Positions 1 to 8,188 of a stretch of DNA of 64,000 nt are shown piece by piece. The DNA comes from CALBPI01 sp039027435. GTDB lineage: Bacteria; Pseudomonadota; Gammaproteobacteria; Steroidobacterales; Woeseiaceae. The notes beneath the pieces are model-generated. The model searched no databases, was not told where the DNA came from, and saw nothing but the letters and a program-made list of their open reading frames with translations. Both the position numbers and the translations under genes were made by a program. How positions within the stretch are numbered: the stretch's first letter is position 1; each line of letters starts with the position of its first letter. Location of the stretch: positions 186,001 through 250,000 of the forward strand of contig JBCCKF010000001.1 in assembly GCA_039027435.1 (NCBI GenBank), given 5' to 3'.

Positions 1-108
1 ACTGTCGGCCACTACAGACACCGTCTGACCGGAAACCAACCTCGGGAATTTGCGCTGCGGGCGCCGTGGGGCGCAGAATAGCTGAACTTCGGACCCTGGC
101 ACCGACGG
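1..108. other. Window edge upstream of zapD, possible 3' tail of an upstream gene
   Basis: The first plus-strand frame is open from the window edge to a TAG at 79-81, about 26 codons. In related genomes coaE (dephospho-CoA kinase) often precedes zapD, so this could be its C-terminus. The visible residues are too few and not characteristic enough to confirm that. The remaining bases up to 108 hold no clear promoter. Confidence 0.2.
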
Positions 109-909
109 ATGGTAACTGCTGCGGAACAGACCGGCGCGCATCGCGAAGCAGCGGTGGCGACCTATGAACAGCCGCTCAATGAGCGGATGCGGACGTTTTT
201 GCGCCTTGAGTTCCTTTACCGCCAGGCCGAGTATCACGTCGCTGACAGCACCGACATGGCTGCACGCAAGGCGATTGACGGATTGCTGGAAATCGTCGCA
301 ATCCTCGCCCGTGGGGACGTGCGCAGCGAGGTCATGAAGGAACTCGAGCGCCAGATTGACCAACTGCGCTGCTTTGCCCGGAATCCGGATGTCGACGGCG
401 GACGTTTGCAGGCGTCCATCGACGAAGTCTCGCGCATTCGCGACAGCGTCAACGCTATCGGAACCCACTACCTCCAACCACTCAAGGACAACGAGTTCCT
501 GAGTGCCATCAAGCACAGAAGCGCCATTCCCGGTGGCACGTGCGAGTTCGACCTGCCGCTCTTCAGCCATTGGTTGCGACGACCTTATGAGGCGCGACGC
601 GAAGACATCGATTCCTGGTTACGGGATCTGCGCCCGCTCTGCGGCGCGGTCAAACACATCATGTGGTTGATCCGTCAAACGGCGTCGGCGTCGGACTGTG
701 TGGCCGAGTCCGGGATGTATCAACACGCAATCGCGCGCGATACCAATTGCAGGATGCTGCGCGTTCAACTCGCGCACGCCGGTACTATGTACCCTGAGGT
801 CAGTGGCAGCCCACAGCGTTTCACCATTCGGTTTATGGTCTGGCAGGGCATCGAGCATCGGCCTTCTCAGACACCTGAGGATGTCTCTTTCAGACTCTAC
901 GTTTGCTAG
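109..909 (+). CDS. zapD: Cell division protein ZapD
   Basis: Cytoplasmic FtsZ-associated protein that bundles FtsZ protofilaments and stabilises the Z-ring. The family's N-terminal signature is present (YEQPLNERMRTFLRLEFL, residues 19-36), followed by the long helical region and the C-terminal beta-rich domain ending near SFRLYVC. From the ATG at 109 it is 266 aa, somewhat longer than E. coli ZapD (about 247). A GTG at 154 would give 251 aa and is a reasonable alternative start; neither has a strong Shine-Dalgarno. It converges on mutT, and the 3' ends overlap by 4 bp. yacG, its usual companion, is not next to it. Family assignment is secure; the start is not. Confidence 0.88.
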   Translation: MVTAAEQTGAHREAAVATYEQPLNERMRTFLRLEFLYRQAEYHVADSTDMAARKAIDGLLEIVAILARGDVRSEVMKELERQIDQLRCFARNPDVDGGRLQASIDEVSRIRDSVNAIGTHYLQPLKDNEFLSAIKHRSAIPGGTCEFDLPLFSHWLRRPYEARREDIDSWLRDLRPLCGAVKHIMWLIRQTASASDCVAESGMYQHAIARDTNCRMLRVQLAHAGTMYPEVSGSPQRFTIRFMVWQGIEHRPSQTPEDVSFRLYVC

Positions 910-1301
910 CGACGGCAAAGCGCATCGATCACCGGTGTGTTGGCGGGTAGAAACTCATAATCCTTAAGCGCGTCACGACGCACCCACCGAATGACCTGCC
1001 CTTCCATCGACGCAGGGTCCCCCTGCCAGCGATCGACGATCAGAAAGTGTAGACGGACGCTGTGCTTTTCGTAGTCGTGTTCCAGTTGCAGAAACGATTG
1101 TGGCTCGACGGTTTCGATGCCTAGCTCTTCACTCAGCTCGCGCTCCAAAGCTTCAGCCGGGGACTCGCCAGGTTCGATCTTACCGCCGGGGAATTCCCAG
1201 AGACCCGCACCATGTTTTCCATCCGGTCGCTGGGCGATCAGAACCTCACGATCGCGCTCAAGGATACCGGCAACCACCCGGATGACCGGCGTTGCGTCCA
1301 A
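906..1301 (-). CDS. mutT: 8-oxo-dGTP diphosphatase MutT (Nudix hydrolase)
   Basis: Hydrolyses oxidised guanine nucleotides (8-oxo-dGTP to the monophosphate), so they are not misincorporated opposite A. The 131 aa protein has the complete Nudix box around residues 39-61, starting GGKIEPGES and ending ERELSEELGI, with the catalytic glutamates in REL-x-EE. It starts 2 bp after the secA stop, so secA-mutT is one transcription unit, an arrangement also found in other gammaproteobacteria. Length matches E. coli MutT (129 aa). Its 3' end overlaps zapD by 4 bp tail to tail. Confidence 0.92.
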   Translation of the reverse strand: MDATPVIRVVAGILERDREVLIAQRPDGKHGAGLWEFPGGKIEPGESPAEALERELSEELGIETVEPQSFLQLEHDYEKHSVRLHFLIVDRWQGDPASMEGQVIRWVRRDALKDYEFLPANTPVIDALCRR

Positions 1302-1303
1302 GG

Positions 1304-4063
1304 TCAGGAAAGCTTGCCGTGGCAGTGCTTATACTTCTTGCCGGAACCACAAGGACACGGTTGGTTGCGTCCGACTTTTGGCTGATCGCGGCGGAACGTT
1401 TCCTGAGTCGCCGCCGGCGTCAACGAACCTTGCGCCGGTTGATCCGAACCCAGTCCTGGCGCAGCGGCATGCTGGAACTTCAGGGCTTCGGCCTGACGTC
1501 GCTCCTCTTCGAGCTTCGCGATCTCCTCTTCGCTTCGAATGCGCATGCGCGCCAACTTCGAAACTGCTTCGCGCTTTACGGTATCGAGCATATCCGCAAA
1601 CATCTCAAACGCTTCGCGCTTGTATTCCTGTTTGGGGTTCTTCTGACCGTATCCGCGCAGGCCGATACCCTGACGCAAATAGTCCAAAGCGGCGAGATGT
1701 TCTTTCCAGTCAAAATCCAGCTGCTGCAGCATCACAGCTTTTTCCAGCTGGCGCAGCATCTCGGAGCCAATCTCTTTCTCACGAGCGACGAAGGTTTCAT
1801 CGACCGCCTTGTGCACGCGCTCCCGGATACCCTCCACGCTGAGCGTAGAGTCCTCGTTGAGCCACCGCTGCACATCCACTGGCGTTCCGAACTCAGCGCC
1901 CAGAACCTGTTGAAGACCATTCGCATCCCACTGTTCTTCAATGCTGTTCGGCGGGAAGAACTCATCGAACACGTTATCGACCACTTCAGCGCGGATCTCC
2001 GTGACCGAATCGCCGATCTCGTCAGCCTCCATCAGTTCGGAGCGCTGGTGGTAGATCACCTTACGCTGCTCGTTAGCAACGTCGTCATATTCGAGCAGAT
2101 TCTTGCGGATATCGAAGTTGTGACCTTCGACCTTGCGCTGTGCGCCCGCGATTTGACGCGTCAACATGCCGCTCTCAATGGCTTCGCCTTCTCGCATACC
2201 AACGCGTTGCAAGAGTGCCTTGGTGCGATCGGGATCACCGAAGATCCGCATGAGGTTATCTTCCATAGAGAGGAAGAACCGGCTGGACCCCGGATCGCCC
2301 TGTCGGCCGGAACGACCACGAAGCTGGTTGTCGATGCGGCGAGACTCGTGACGTTCTGTGCCGACGATATGCAGGCCGCCTGCTTCGAGGACATCGTCGT
2401 GACGCTTTTGCCAGGCCTCGCGAACCGATGTTTTTTCGCGCTCAGTCGCATCCTCACCCAATGCGTCTATCTCAACCTCTAGACTGCCGCCCAACACGAT
2501 ATCGGTGCCGCGACCTGCCATGTTGGTGGCGATGGTCACCGCGCCCGGACGCCCTGCCTGCGCCACGATGCCTGCCTCCCGCTCGTGCTGCTTGGCGTTC
2601 AGAACTTCGTGCTTGATGTTTTTCGACTTGAGTGCCCGGCTCAATAACTCCGACATCTCAATAGAGGTGGTGCCCACCAATACCGGCTGCTTGCGTTCGC
2701 GGCATTCCTCAATATCTTCGACGATCGCTTCGAACTTGTCTTGCTGAGTCAGAAACACAAGATCCTTGCGATCATCCCGCACCATCGGTCGGTGCGTCGG
2801 AATGACCACGACTTCAAGCCCGTAGATTTGCTGGAACTCGAATGCTTCGGTATCTGCAGTACCGGTCATGCCCGAAAGTTTGTTGTAGATGCGGAAAAAG
2901 TTCTGAAATGTGATTGACGCGACCGTCTGGTTCTCAGCCTTGATCGACAGACCTTCTTTTGCCTCAACCGCCTGGTGCAGGCCTTCTGACCAGCGACGAC
3001 CTGGCATCGTCCGACCGGTGAACTCGTCGACGATGACAATCTCACCTTCCTGCACGATGTACTCCACGTCGCGCTGATAGAGATGGTGCGCGCGAATCGC
3101 TGCGGTCAGGTGATGCACCAGCTTGATGTTGCCGGCATCGTAGAGGCTCTCGCCTTCCCCGATAAGGCCCGCCTCGGTCATCAGCTGTTCGGCCCGCTCG
3201 TGACCTTGTTCGGTCATGAACGCCTGACGCGACTTACGATCGATCGTGAAGTCACCCCGGGCCTCTTCGGTTAGCTCCTCGACTGGACCTTTCAATCCAA
3301 ACTTGTCGGGTAACTCTTCTTCCACTTCCTGGAGTTTCAGTCTCGGCACGAGCTTATTGATGCGCTCGTACAGATCTGTGCGCTGTTCCGACGGTCCTGA
3401 AATAATGAGTGGCGTTCTTGCCTCATCAATCAGGATTGAATCAACCTCATCCACGATGGCGAAGTTGAGTTCGCGCTGGACTCTAGCTTCAAGGCGGTAG
3501 GCAAGATTGTCGCGCAAGTAATCGAACCCGAGTTCGTTATTGGTTGCATACGTGATGTCAGCCGCATAAGCCGCACGTTTTTCTTCTGTCGCCATGCCGC
3601 TGCGCACGACCGCGACCGTCTGACCCAACAACTCGTACACCGGGCGCATCCACTCCGCGTCACGCGCCGCCAGATACTCGTTGACGGTGACGATGTGCAC
3701 GCCCTTCCCTGACAGCGCGTTCAAATACGCCGCCAAAGTCGCCATCAGCGTTTTACCTTCACCGGTGCGCATTTCGCTGATGTCACCGTTGTGGAGCACC
3801 ATGGCACCGATCATTTGCACGTCATAATGGCGCATGCCCAACGTGCGATCTGCAGCTTCACGCACAAGCGCAAAGGCCTCAGGCACAAGATCGTCCAACG
3901 ACGTGCCACCCTCAGCACGGGCCCGCAGATCGGCGCTACGCGCCTTCAACTCCGTTTCGCTCAGTGCTTTGAGCTCGTCCTCCATCGCATTAATGCGCTT
4001 GACGACTTTCTGGTAGGACTTGATCAGTCGCTGGTTGCGACTTCCAAAGATGCGCGAAAACAC
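1304..4063 (-). CDS. secA: Preprotein translocase ATPase SecA
   Basis: Peripheral motor ATPase that drives post-translational export through SecYEG. At 919 aa it matches the full-length proteobacterial enzyme. Visible features are Walker A in MRTGEGKTLMATLAAY (about residues 102-117), the DEVDSILIDEART motor motif (about 209-221), the second nucleotide-binding domain with TNMAGRGTDI, and a C-terminal zinc domain with CPCGSGKKYKHCHGK, which binds SecB and lipids. The start is GTG; an AAGGAG lies 11 bases upstream. It has its own promoter-like sequence and follows a terminator behind the M23 gene. No secM is present upstream. Confidence 0.97.
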   Translation of the reverse strand: MFSRIFGSRNQRLIKSYQKVVKRINAMEDELKALSETELKARSADLRARAEGGTSLDDLVPEAFALVREAADRTLGMRHYDVQMIGAMVLHNGDISEMRTGEGKTLMATLAAYLNALSGKGVHIVTVNEYLAARDAEWMRPVYELLGQTVAVVRSGMATEEKRAAYAADITYATNNELGFDYLRDNLAYRLEARVQRELNFAIVDEVDSILIDEARTPLIISGPSEQRTDLYERINKLVPRLKLQEVEEELPDKFGLKGPVEELTEEARGDFTIDRKSRQAFMTEQGHERAEQLMTEAGLIGEGESLYDAGNIKLVHHLTAAIRAHHLYQRDVEYIVQEGEIVIVDEFTGRTMPGRRWSEGLHQAVEAKEGLSIKAENQTVASITFQNFFRIYNKLSGMTGTADTEAFEFQQIYGLEVVVIPTHRPMVRDDRKDLVFLTQQDKFEAIVEDIEECRERKQPVLVGTTSIEMSELLSRALKSKNIKHEVLNAKQHEREAGIVAQAGRPGAVTIATNMAGRGTDIVLGGSLEVEIDALGEDATEREKTSVREAWQKRHDDVLEAGGLHIVGTERHESRRIDNQLRGRSGRQGDPGSSRFFLSMEDNLMRIFGDPDRTKALLQRVGMREGEAIESGMLTRQIAGAQRKVEGHNFDIRKNLLEYDDVANEQRKVIYHQRSELMEADEIGDSVTEIRAEVVDNVFDEFFPPNSIEEQWDANGLQQVLGAEFGTPVDVQRWLNEDSTLSVEGIRERVHKAVDETFVAREKEIGSEMLRQLEKAVMLQQLDFDWKEHLAALDYLRQGIGLRGYGQKNPKQEYKREAFEMFADMLDTVKREAVSKLARMRIRSEEEIAKLEEERRQAEALKFQHAAAPGLGSDQPAQGSLTPAATQETFRRDQPKVGRNQPCPCGSGKKYKHCHGKLS

Positions 4064-4099
4064 AGCCTTACAGGCTCCTTGCGAAAAAAATTGATCGTT

Positions 4100-4128
4100 A
4101 TTCTAGGCGCTGGTGCAAGCAGCACCAA
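4100..4128 (-). promoter_or_regulatory. Putative sigma70 promoter of secA
   Basis: Read on the minus strand: -35 TTGGTG (4123-4128), a 17-bp spacer, and -10 TAGAAT (4100-4105). The ATG-proximal distance is about 37-40 bases to the secA GTG. A 6-bp dyad, TGGTGC-N5-GCACCA (4111-4127), lies inside the spacer and could be an operator, but this is inference. Confidence 0.55.
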
Positions 4129-4193
4129 AGGCCTTTCCCCGTTATCCGGTTCAAGATTGGCACGATCGTGCGTTATTCAAGGCTTTGAGACCC

Positions 4194-4228
4194 AAAAATC
4201 GGGGTCAGGTTCAGGGGGTACGACCCCG
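4194..4228 (-). terminator. Rho-independent terminator after the M23 peptidase gene
   Basis: On the minus strand CGGGGTC (4222-4228) pairs with GACCCCG (4200-4206), followed by A and five T residues (4194-4198). The 5' arm overlaps the last codons of the peptidase gene. It separates that gene from secA. Confidence 0.65.
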
Positions 4229-5140
4229 AATGTACCCCACAGGGTTCTGGTTCTTACCGTCTTTCAGGACCTCGAAATGGAGGTTGGGTCCCGTCGCTCG
4301 GCCCGTCGAACCCATCAGGCCGATAATCTGACCCTTCTGCACTTCGTCACCGACACTGACGTGGTTCTCCGCATTGTGCGCGTAACGCGTCACATAGCCG
4401 TCACCATGGTCGATCTCCACCATCATTCCGTAGCCGTATCGATTACCGGAGTAAGTCACCACACCGGAGGCCACAGAGCGGATTTCCGCGCCCGCGCGGG
4501 CTGCGATATCCACGCCTTTGTGGCGTGCCTGCTTGCCGGTGAACGGATCGGTACGTGTGCCGTAGTGTGAGGAAATCCAGCCACCGAGTACCGGTCGGCC
4601 TTTCGGCATGATGCGCTCGCCGAGATTCCGGGTCAGCATCACACTCTCGAGCACGCCAAGCTGGCGCGCACGATCTTCCATTTGAACGTCGAGTGATGAC
4701 AACTGCCGGACCAGTGATGCCTCGTCCATGTCGTCGAGAAACTCCGTTTCTTCGGGACCACCGATCGGTGGTCCCGATTCGAAGTCGAACTCCCCGTCCT
4801 CAAGACCCGCCATTTCTGTCAGGCGTTGGCCGAGGGCATCAAGCCGCACAACGTGCGCATTCATCTGTCCAATCCGGATCGCCAGAGCATCCAGCGTGTC
4901 CTGCGCATCACGCTTCGCTATCTGCAACTGCTCATTCTGCTCCAGAAGCTCAGCGCGCATCTGTGTGAGTTCATCCTGATCAACAGCACCCGTGTGCTTC
5001 AGTGCCAGAGTGTAGCCACCTGCGAAAACCACCAACGCCGTAATGCAAAGTAGCGCTGAAGCCGCCGCAACGAATCCGAAGGAAGTCAGGCGGAACTGTT
5101 TCGGTCCGCGGGACCCGTTGCTGAAGATGACTACATTCAT
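4211..5140 (-). CDS. M23-family (LytM-type) murein peptidase, membrane anchored
   Basis: Probable zinc endopeptidase that cuts peptidoglycan peptide cross-links in the periplasm. From the ATG at 5140 (309 aa) there is one membrane segment (about 21-46), a coiled coil (about 54-108) and a C-terminal M23 domain. The expected zinc-ligand pattern is complete: H207-x3-D211 (HKGVD), H255 (RYAH) and H288 (NLHFEV), so the enzyme should be active. A GTG at 5182 would add 14 residues. I prefer the ATG because homologues start around MNVVIF. It lies between lpxC/dciA and secA, where enterobacteria carry secM. Confidence 0.88.
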   Translation of the reverse strand: MNVVIFSNGSRGPKQFRLTSFGFVAAASALLCITALVVFAGGYTLALKHTGAVDQDELTQMRAELLEQNEQLQIAKRDAQDTLDALAIRIGQMNAHVVRLDALGQRLTEMAGLEDGEFDFESGPPIGGPEETEFLDDMDEASLVRQLSSLDVQMEDRARQLGVLESVMLTRNLGERIMPKGRPVLGGWISSHYGTRTDPFTGKQARHKGVDIAARAGAEIRSVASGVVTYSGNRYGYGMMVEIDHGDGYVTRYAHNAENHVSVGDEVQKGQIIGLMGSTGRATGPNLHFEVLKDGKNQNPVGYIRGRTP

Positions 5141-5316
5141 TGATCGATTCAGGCTACCGAGGCGTCGCCGCCAAATTCTCACAAAACCCGCGCAAAGCCG
5201 GGGACTTATATCGATGTCGCACTATGCCGGGTTAACTTTAGTCAAACCACCGATCTGGTCTCAAAGTGATACCATTCGCGGCCCACTCTGCGAAACACGT
5301 CACAAAATCGCAAGCG

Positions 5317-5631
5317 ATGCCGACCAGAAAACTAAATGACGTTCTGACCGACGACAAGTCCGGACTGGCCAAACTCACTCAAACCGCGCAGCAAATGGTC
5401 GAGCTGGTCGACATTCTGCGGCTCGCACTGCCCGAAGACCTACGAAGTGCCTTGCTAGGCGCAAGTTTCAACAGCGACCAATCGCTGACCGTGACGACAT
5501 CCTCCAGCGCCATGGGCGCGAGGTTGCGCTATCACACCGATACGCTCCTCTCCGCGGCACGAACCAACGGCATCCTCGCCGCTCGATGCCGAATCCGCGT
5601 GAGTCCTCAGGCAAATACAGGCGACGGGTAG
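5317..5631 (+). CDS. dciA: DciA-family (DUF721) DnaB helicase loader/operator
   Basis: DciA proteins help load the replicative helicase DnaB in bacteria that lack DnaC. The 104 aa product resembles the short DUF721 domain (LTQTAQQMVELVDILRLALP, then a segment before a C-terminal RCRIRVSP). The ATG at 5317 is chosen because the upstream in-frame residues do not look like the family. It is flanked by an M23 peptidase and lpxC, a common arrangement. It converges on lpxC and the 3' ends overlap by 25 bp. Confidence 0.8.
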   Translation: MPTRKLNDVLTDDKSGLAKLTQTAQQMVELVDILRLALPEDLRSALLGASFNSDQSLTVTTSSSAMGARLRYHTDTLLSAARTNGILAARCRIRVSPQANTGDG

Positions 5632-6515
5632 CTTACCGGCGCATGGTCGGCTTCGTCGAACGTCGCAAGGTCATAACAACTGGCGTCTTCGAGAATCGCT
5701 CGCACCAACCGGTTATTCAGGTCATGCCCGGATTTGTAGGCAGAGTATTCGCCGATCAGGCTGTGGCCGAGCAAATAAAGGTCGCCAACAGCGTCTAGCA
5801 CTTTGTGCTTCACAAACTCGTCGTCGTAGCGCAAGCCGTCTTCGTTCAGGATGCGATAGTCATCCAGAACAATCGCGTTATCCATGCTCCCGCCCAGAGT
5901 TAGCCCCAGCTCGCGGAGCGTTTCGATATCTCGCATGAAACCAAAGGTGCGAGCTCGGCTTACGTCCCGCAGAAATGCGCTGGAAGACAGATCCAGAGAA
6001 ATCTGCTGGCGCTGCTTGTTGATGACCGGGTGGTTGAAAGAAATCCCAAAATTGATGCGAAACCCATCGTAAGGCGTGAGCTCGGCCCACTTGTCGCCAT
6101 CTTCCACACGGATTTTCTTCTTGATCCGAATCAGCTTCTTCGGCGCTTCCTGCTCCTCGATACCCGCAGACTGGATCAGGAATACAAACGGCGCTGCACT
6201 GCCGTCCATGATCGGAACCTCAGGCGCCGTGACGTCGACGTAAAGATTGTCGATCCCGAGTGCGCAAACCGCTGACAACAGATGCTCGACGGTGCCCACC
6301 TTGTGCTCACCCTCAAACAGGTTGGTCCCGAGCATGGTCTCGCGCACGCGTCGACCGTCAGCCGGGATATCGACGGGATCAGTCAGATCGGTCCGGCGAA
6401 ACACGACGCCCGTATTCGGCGCAGCCGGGCGCAAGGTCATCAGCACCTTGTCGCCGGTATGCAGGCCAACCCCGGTTGCCCGAATCGCGGTTTTGAGTGT
6501 TCTTTGTCGTAGCAT
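5607..6515 (-). CDS. lpxC: UDP-3-O-acyl-N-acetylglucosamine deacetylase LpxC
   Basis: Zinc metalloamidase catalysing the committed step of lipid A synthesis. The 302 aa length matches E. coli (305). Zinc-ligand motifs are visible: the His in VEHLLSA, and His and Asp in KHKVLDAVGD; the general-base region SGHDLNN near the C-terminus is also present. The ATG at 6515 is preferred over upstream in-frame starts because MLRQRTLK is the conserved N-terminus. It is separated from ftsZ by a double hairpin and a roughly 380-bp leader, so it probably has its own promoter. Confidence 0.97.
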   Translation of the reverse strand: MLRQRTLKTAIRATGVGLHTGDKVLMTLRPAAPNTGVVFRRTDLTDPVDIPADGRRVRETMLGTNLFEGEHKVGTVEHLLSAVCALGIDNLYVDVTAPEVPIMDGSAAPFVFLIQSAGIEEQEAPKKLIRIKKKIRVEDGDKWAELTPYDGFRINFGISFNHPVINKQRQQISLDLSSSAFLRDVSRARTFGFMRDIETLRELGLTLGGSMDNAIVLDDYRILNEDGLRYDDEFVKHKVLDAVGDLYLLGHSLIGEYSAYKSGHDLNNRLVRAILEDASCYDLATFDEADHAPVSYPSPVFA

Positions 6516-6755
6516 TACCACACGTCTCGCTGGCACACGCACACGCCGGTTGGTCTGTCCTACAGGCCACCATGGCACGCGCAAGTCTTTGTTTGCACAA
6601 ATATACTGCGCCTCCCTGGCACAGCAGCCCCCCAGCATGGCGTCAGTGACGCCCCAATTTGTCTTGTGACTGTTGTTTTTGCGCCAAGTTCCGCGCCTGC
6701 GCCCAAGCAGTGCAACTTCCCAATCGGACTTGCAAAATCAACAAGTTGGGAGGTG

Positions 6756-6783
6756 ATAGTAACGAAAAATTCATAGAACGCAA
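6756..6783 (-). promoter_or_regulatory. Candidate sigma70 promoter of lpxC
   Basis: On the minus strand TTGCGT (6778-6783), a 16-bp spacer and TACTAT (6756-6761). It lies downstream of the ftsZ hairpins and upstream of lpxC, where a promoter is needed. The match is moderate. Confidence 0.4.
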
Positions 6784-6824
6784 GGAATCTGTAACGTTCC
6801 GGCATGCCCTGAACGGACATGCAA

Positions 6825-6886
6825 TCGGGTCGAAAAACGACCCGAGACGGGACCAAGGCCGCAGCGGTGAGCAGCCGCGGCCTTGG
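6825..6886 (-). terminator. Two consecutive hairpins after ftsZ, likely terminator
   Basis: On the minus strand a perfect 10-bp stem (CCAAGGCCGC at 6853-6862 and GCGGCCTTGG at 6877-6886) starts 14 nt after the ftsZ stop. A second perfect 8-bp stem follows at 6825-6845, with a five-T loop on the transcript strand. Neither has a classical long T-tract after the stem, so termination may be partial. Confidence 0.5.
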
Positions 6887-6899
6887 GCCACACATCGGA

Positions 6900-8102
6900 C
6901 TAGTCAGCCTGACGTCGGAGGAATGCGGGGATATCCAGCAAATCCTCCTGCAGCATCCCGTCGCCAAAGCCATCTCCGACGGCTCGCTTGGCTTTGCTTC
7001 GGCCCACCGCCGGCTTATCAAACTCGTTGTAGTTCGGTGCTGACGGCGGCGTCGCTGCCGCGGGTTCTGCCGGTGCCTGTGTCGCGGTCGGCGCTACAGC
7101 GTGGGTGTCACGTCGCACAACCCGCATCGGTGCCTTTTGTGCCTGTCCCTGCCCGAGACCAGTCGCCACGACCGTCACGCGAATGCTGTTGCTCATATCC
7201 TGATCGATAACCGTGCCGACTACGACGGTTGCCTCGTCGGACGCGAATGCCTTGATCGTCTCGCCCACTTCCTGGAATTCGCCGATCGACAAATCCATAC
7301 CGGCAGTGACGTTGACGAGAATGCCATTCGCACCTGCCAGGTTGATGTCCTCGAGTAGCGGGCTGGACACCGCCTTCTCAGCGGCCTCGCGAGCACGATC
7401 CTCGCCGGAGGCGGTGCCTGAACCCATCATCGCCATGCCCATTTCGGCCATGACGGTCCGTACGTCGGCGAAATCGACGTTGATGAGACCGGGGCGCGTG
7501 ATCAGCTCGGCGATGCCCTGAACCGCACCTTGCAGCACCTCATTGGCAGAACCGAAAGCATCCAGCAGCGTTGTTTCGGCGCCGAGCACCGACAACAGCT
7601 TCTCGTTGGGAATCGTGATCAGAGAGTCAACATACTTACCGAGCTCAGCGATCCCCTGGTCTGCAATGCTCGCGCGCTTCACGCCTTCCATAGAAAACGG
7701 CTTGGTCACAACCGCGACGGTCAGAATGCCCATCTCTTTGGCAACCTGAGCGACAACGGGAGCCGCGCCCGTGCCTGTGCCACCGCCCATACCGGCCGTA
7801 ATGAACAGCATGTCCGCGCCTTCGATGACTTCCTGAATGCGATCACGATCTTCCATCGCCGCTTGTCGGCCCACTTCCGGGTTCGCGCCCGCGCCGAGAC
7901 CCTTGGTGATGTTGCAGCCGATCTGAATGCCGGTGCGTACCTGCACATTCTTCAGCGCCTGCGCATCCGTGTTCGCGCAGACGAAGTCCACGCCTTCGAT
8001 ACCCGAATCAACCATGTAGGAAACGGCATTACCGCCGCCGCCGCCAACACCGATTACCTTGATGACCGCCGTTTGGCTGTGTGCATCCATAAGTTCAAAC
8101 AT
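6900..8102 (-). CDS. ftsZ: Cell division GTPase FtsZ
   Basis: Tubulin homologue that forms the Z-ring. The 400 aa protein has the tubulin signature GGGTGTG, the N-terminal nucleotide-binding IGVGGGGGNAV, the T7 loop NVDFADVRTVM, a Pro/Ala-rich variable linker, and the conserved C-terminal peptide LDIPAFLRRQAD that binds FtsA and ZapD. The ATG at 8102 is supported by an AGGTGA 5-10 bases upstream; an upstream in-frame start would add 12 residues but lacks this support. It lies 86 bp after ftsA, the only real gap in the dcw chain. Confidence 0.98.
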   Translation of the reverse strand: MFELMDAHSQTAVIKVIGVGGGGGNAVSYMVDSGIEGVDFVCANTDAQALKNVQVRTGIQIGCNITKGLGAGANPEVGRQAAMEDRDRIQEVIEGADMLFITAGMGGGTGTGAAPVVAQVAKEMGILTVAVVTKPFSMEGVKRASIADQGIAELGKYVDSLITIPNEKLLSVLGAETTLLDAFGSANEVLQGAVQGIAELITRPGLINVDFADVRTVMAEMGMAMMGSGTASGEDRAREAAEKAVSSPLLEDINLAGANGILVNVTAGMDLSIGEFQEVGETIKAFASDEATVVVGTVIDQDMSNSIRVTVVATGLGQGQAQKAPMRVVRRDTHAVAPTATQAPAEPAAATPPSAPNYNEFDKPAVGRSKAKRAVGDGFGDGMLQEDLLDIPAFLRRQAD

Positions 8103-8188
8103 TTTGCTCACCTCTGTCTTTTGACAACTCAAATTCAACGATGTGACAGGTCTTCGCCTGCCTGTTTTCCAATTTCATTCGGTCGTGA

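Larger units (their letters stand above)
6516..6899. other. 384-bp non-coding region between ftsZ and lpxC
   Basis: No convincing gene is visible. Reading on the minus strand it holds two hairpins behind ftsZ (6825-6886), a candidate sigma70 promoter (6756-6783) and a perfect 7+1+7 dyad GGCGTCA-G-TGACGCC (6639-6653) in the predicted lpxC leader. The leader from the candidate promoter to the lpxC ATG is about 230 nt. Confidence 0.6.

Noticed and set aside
1292..2482. A 396-codon open frame antisense to secA
   Set aside because: Shadow of the secA reading frame; low-complexity residues typical of antisense frames and no domain.
6659..7210. A 183-codon plus-strand frame across the ftsZ-lpxC intergenic region
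   Set aside because: Runs into the antisense of ftsZ; no recognisable domain.
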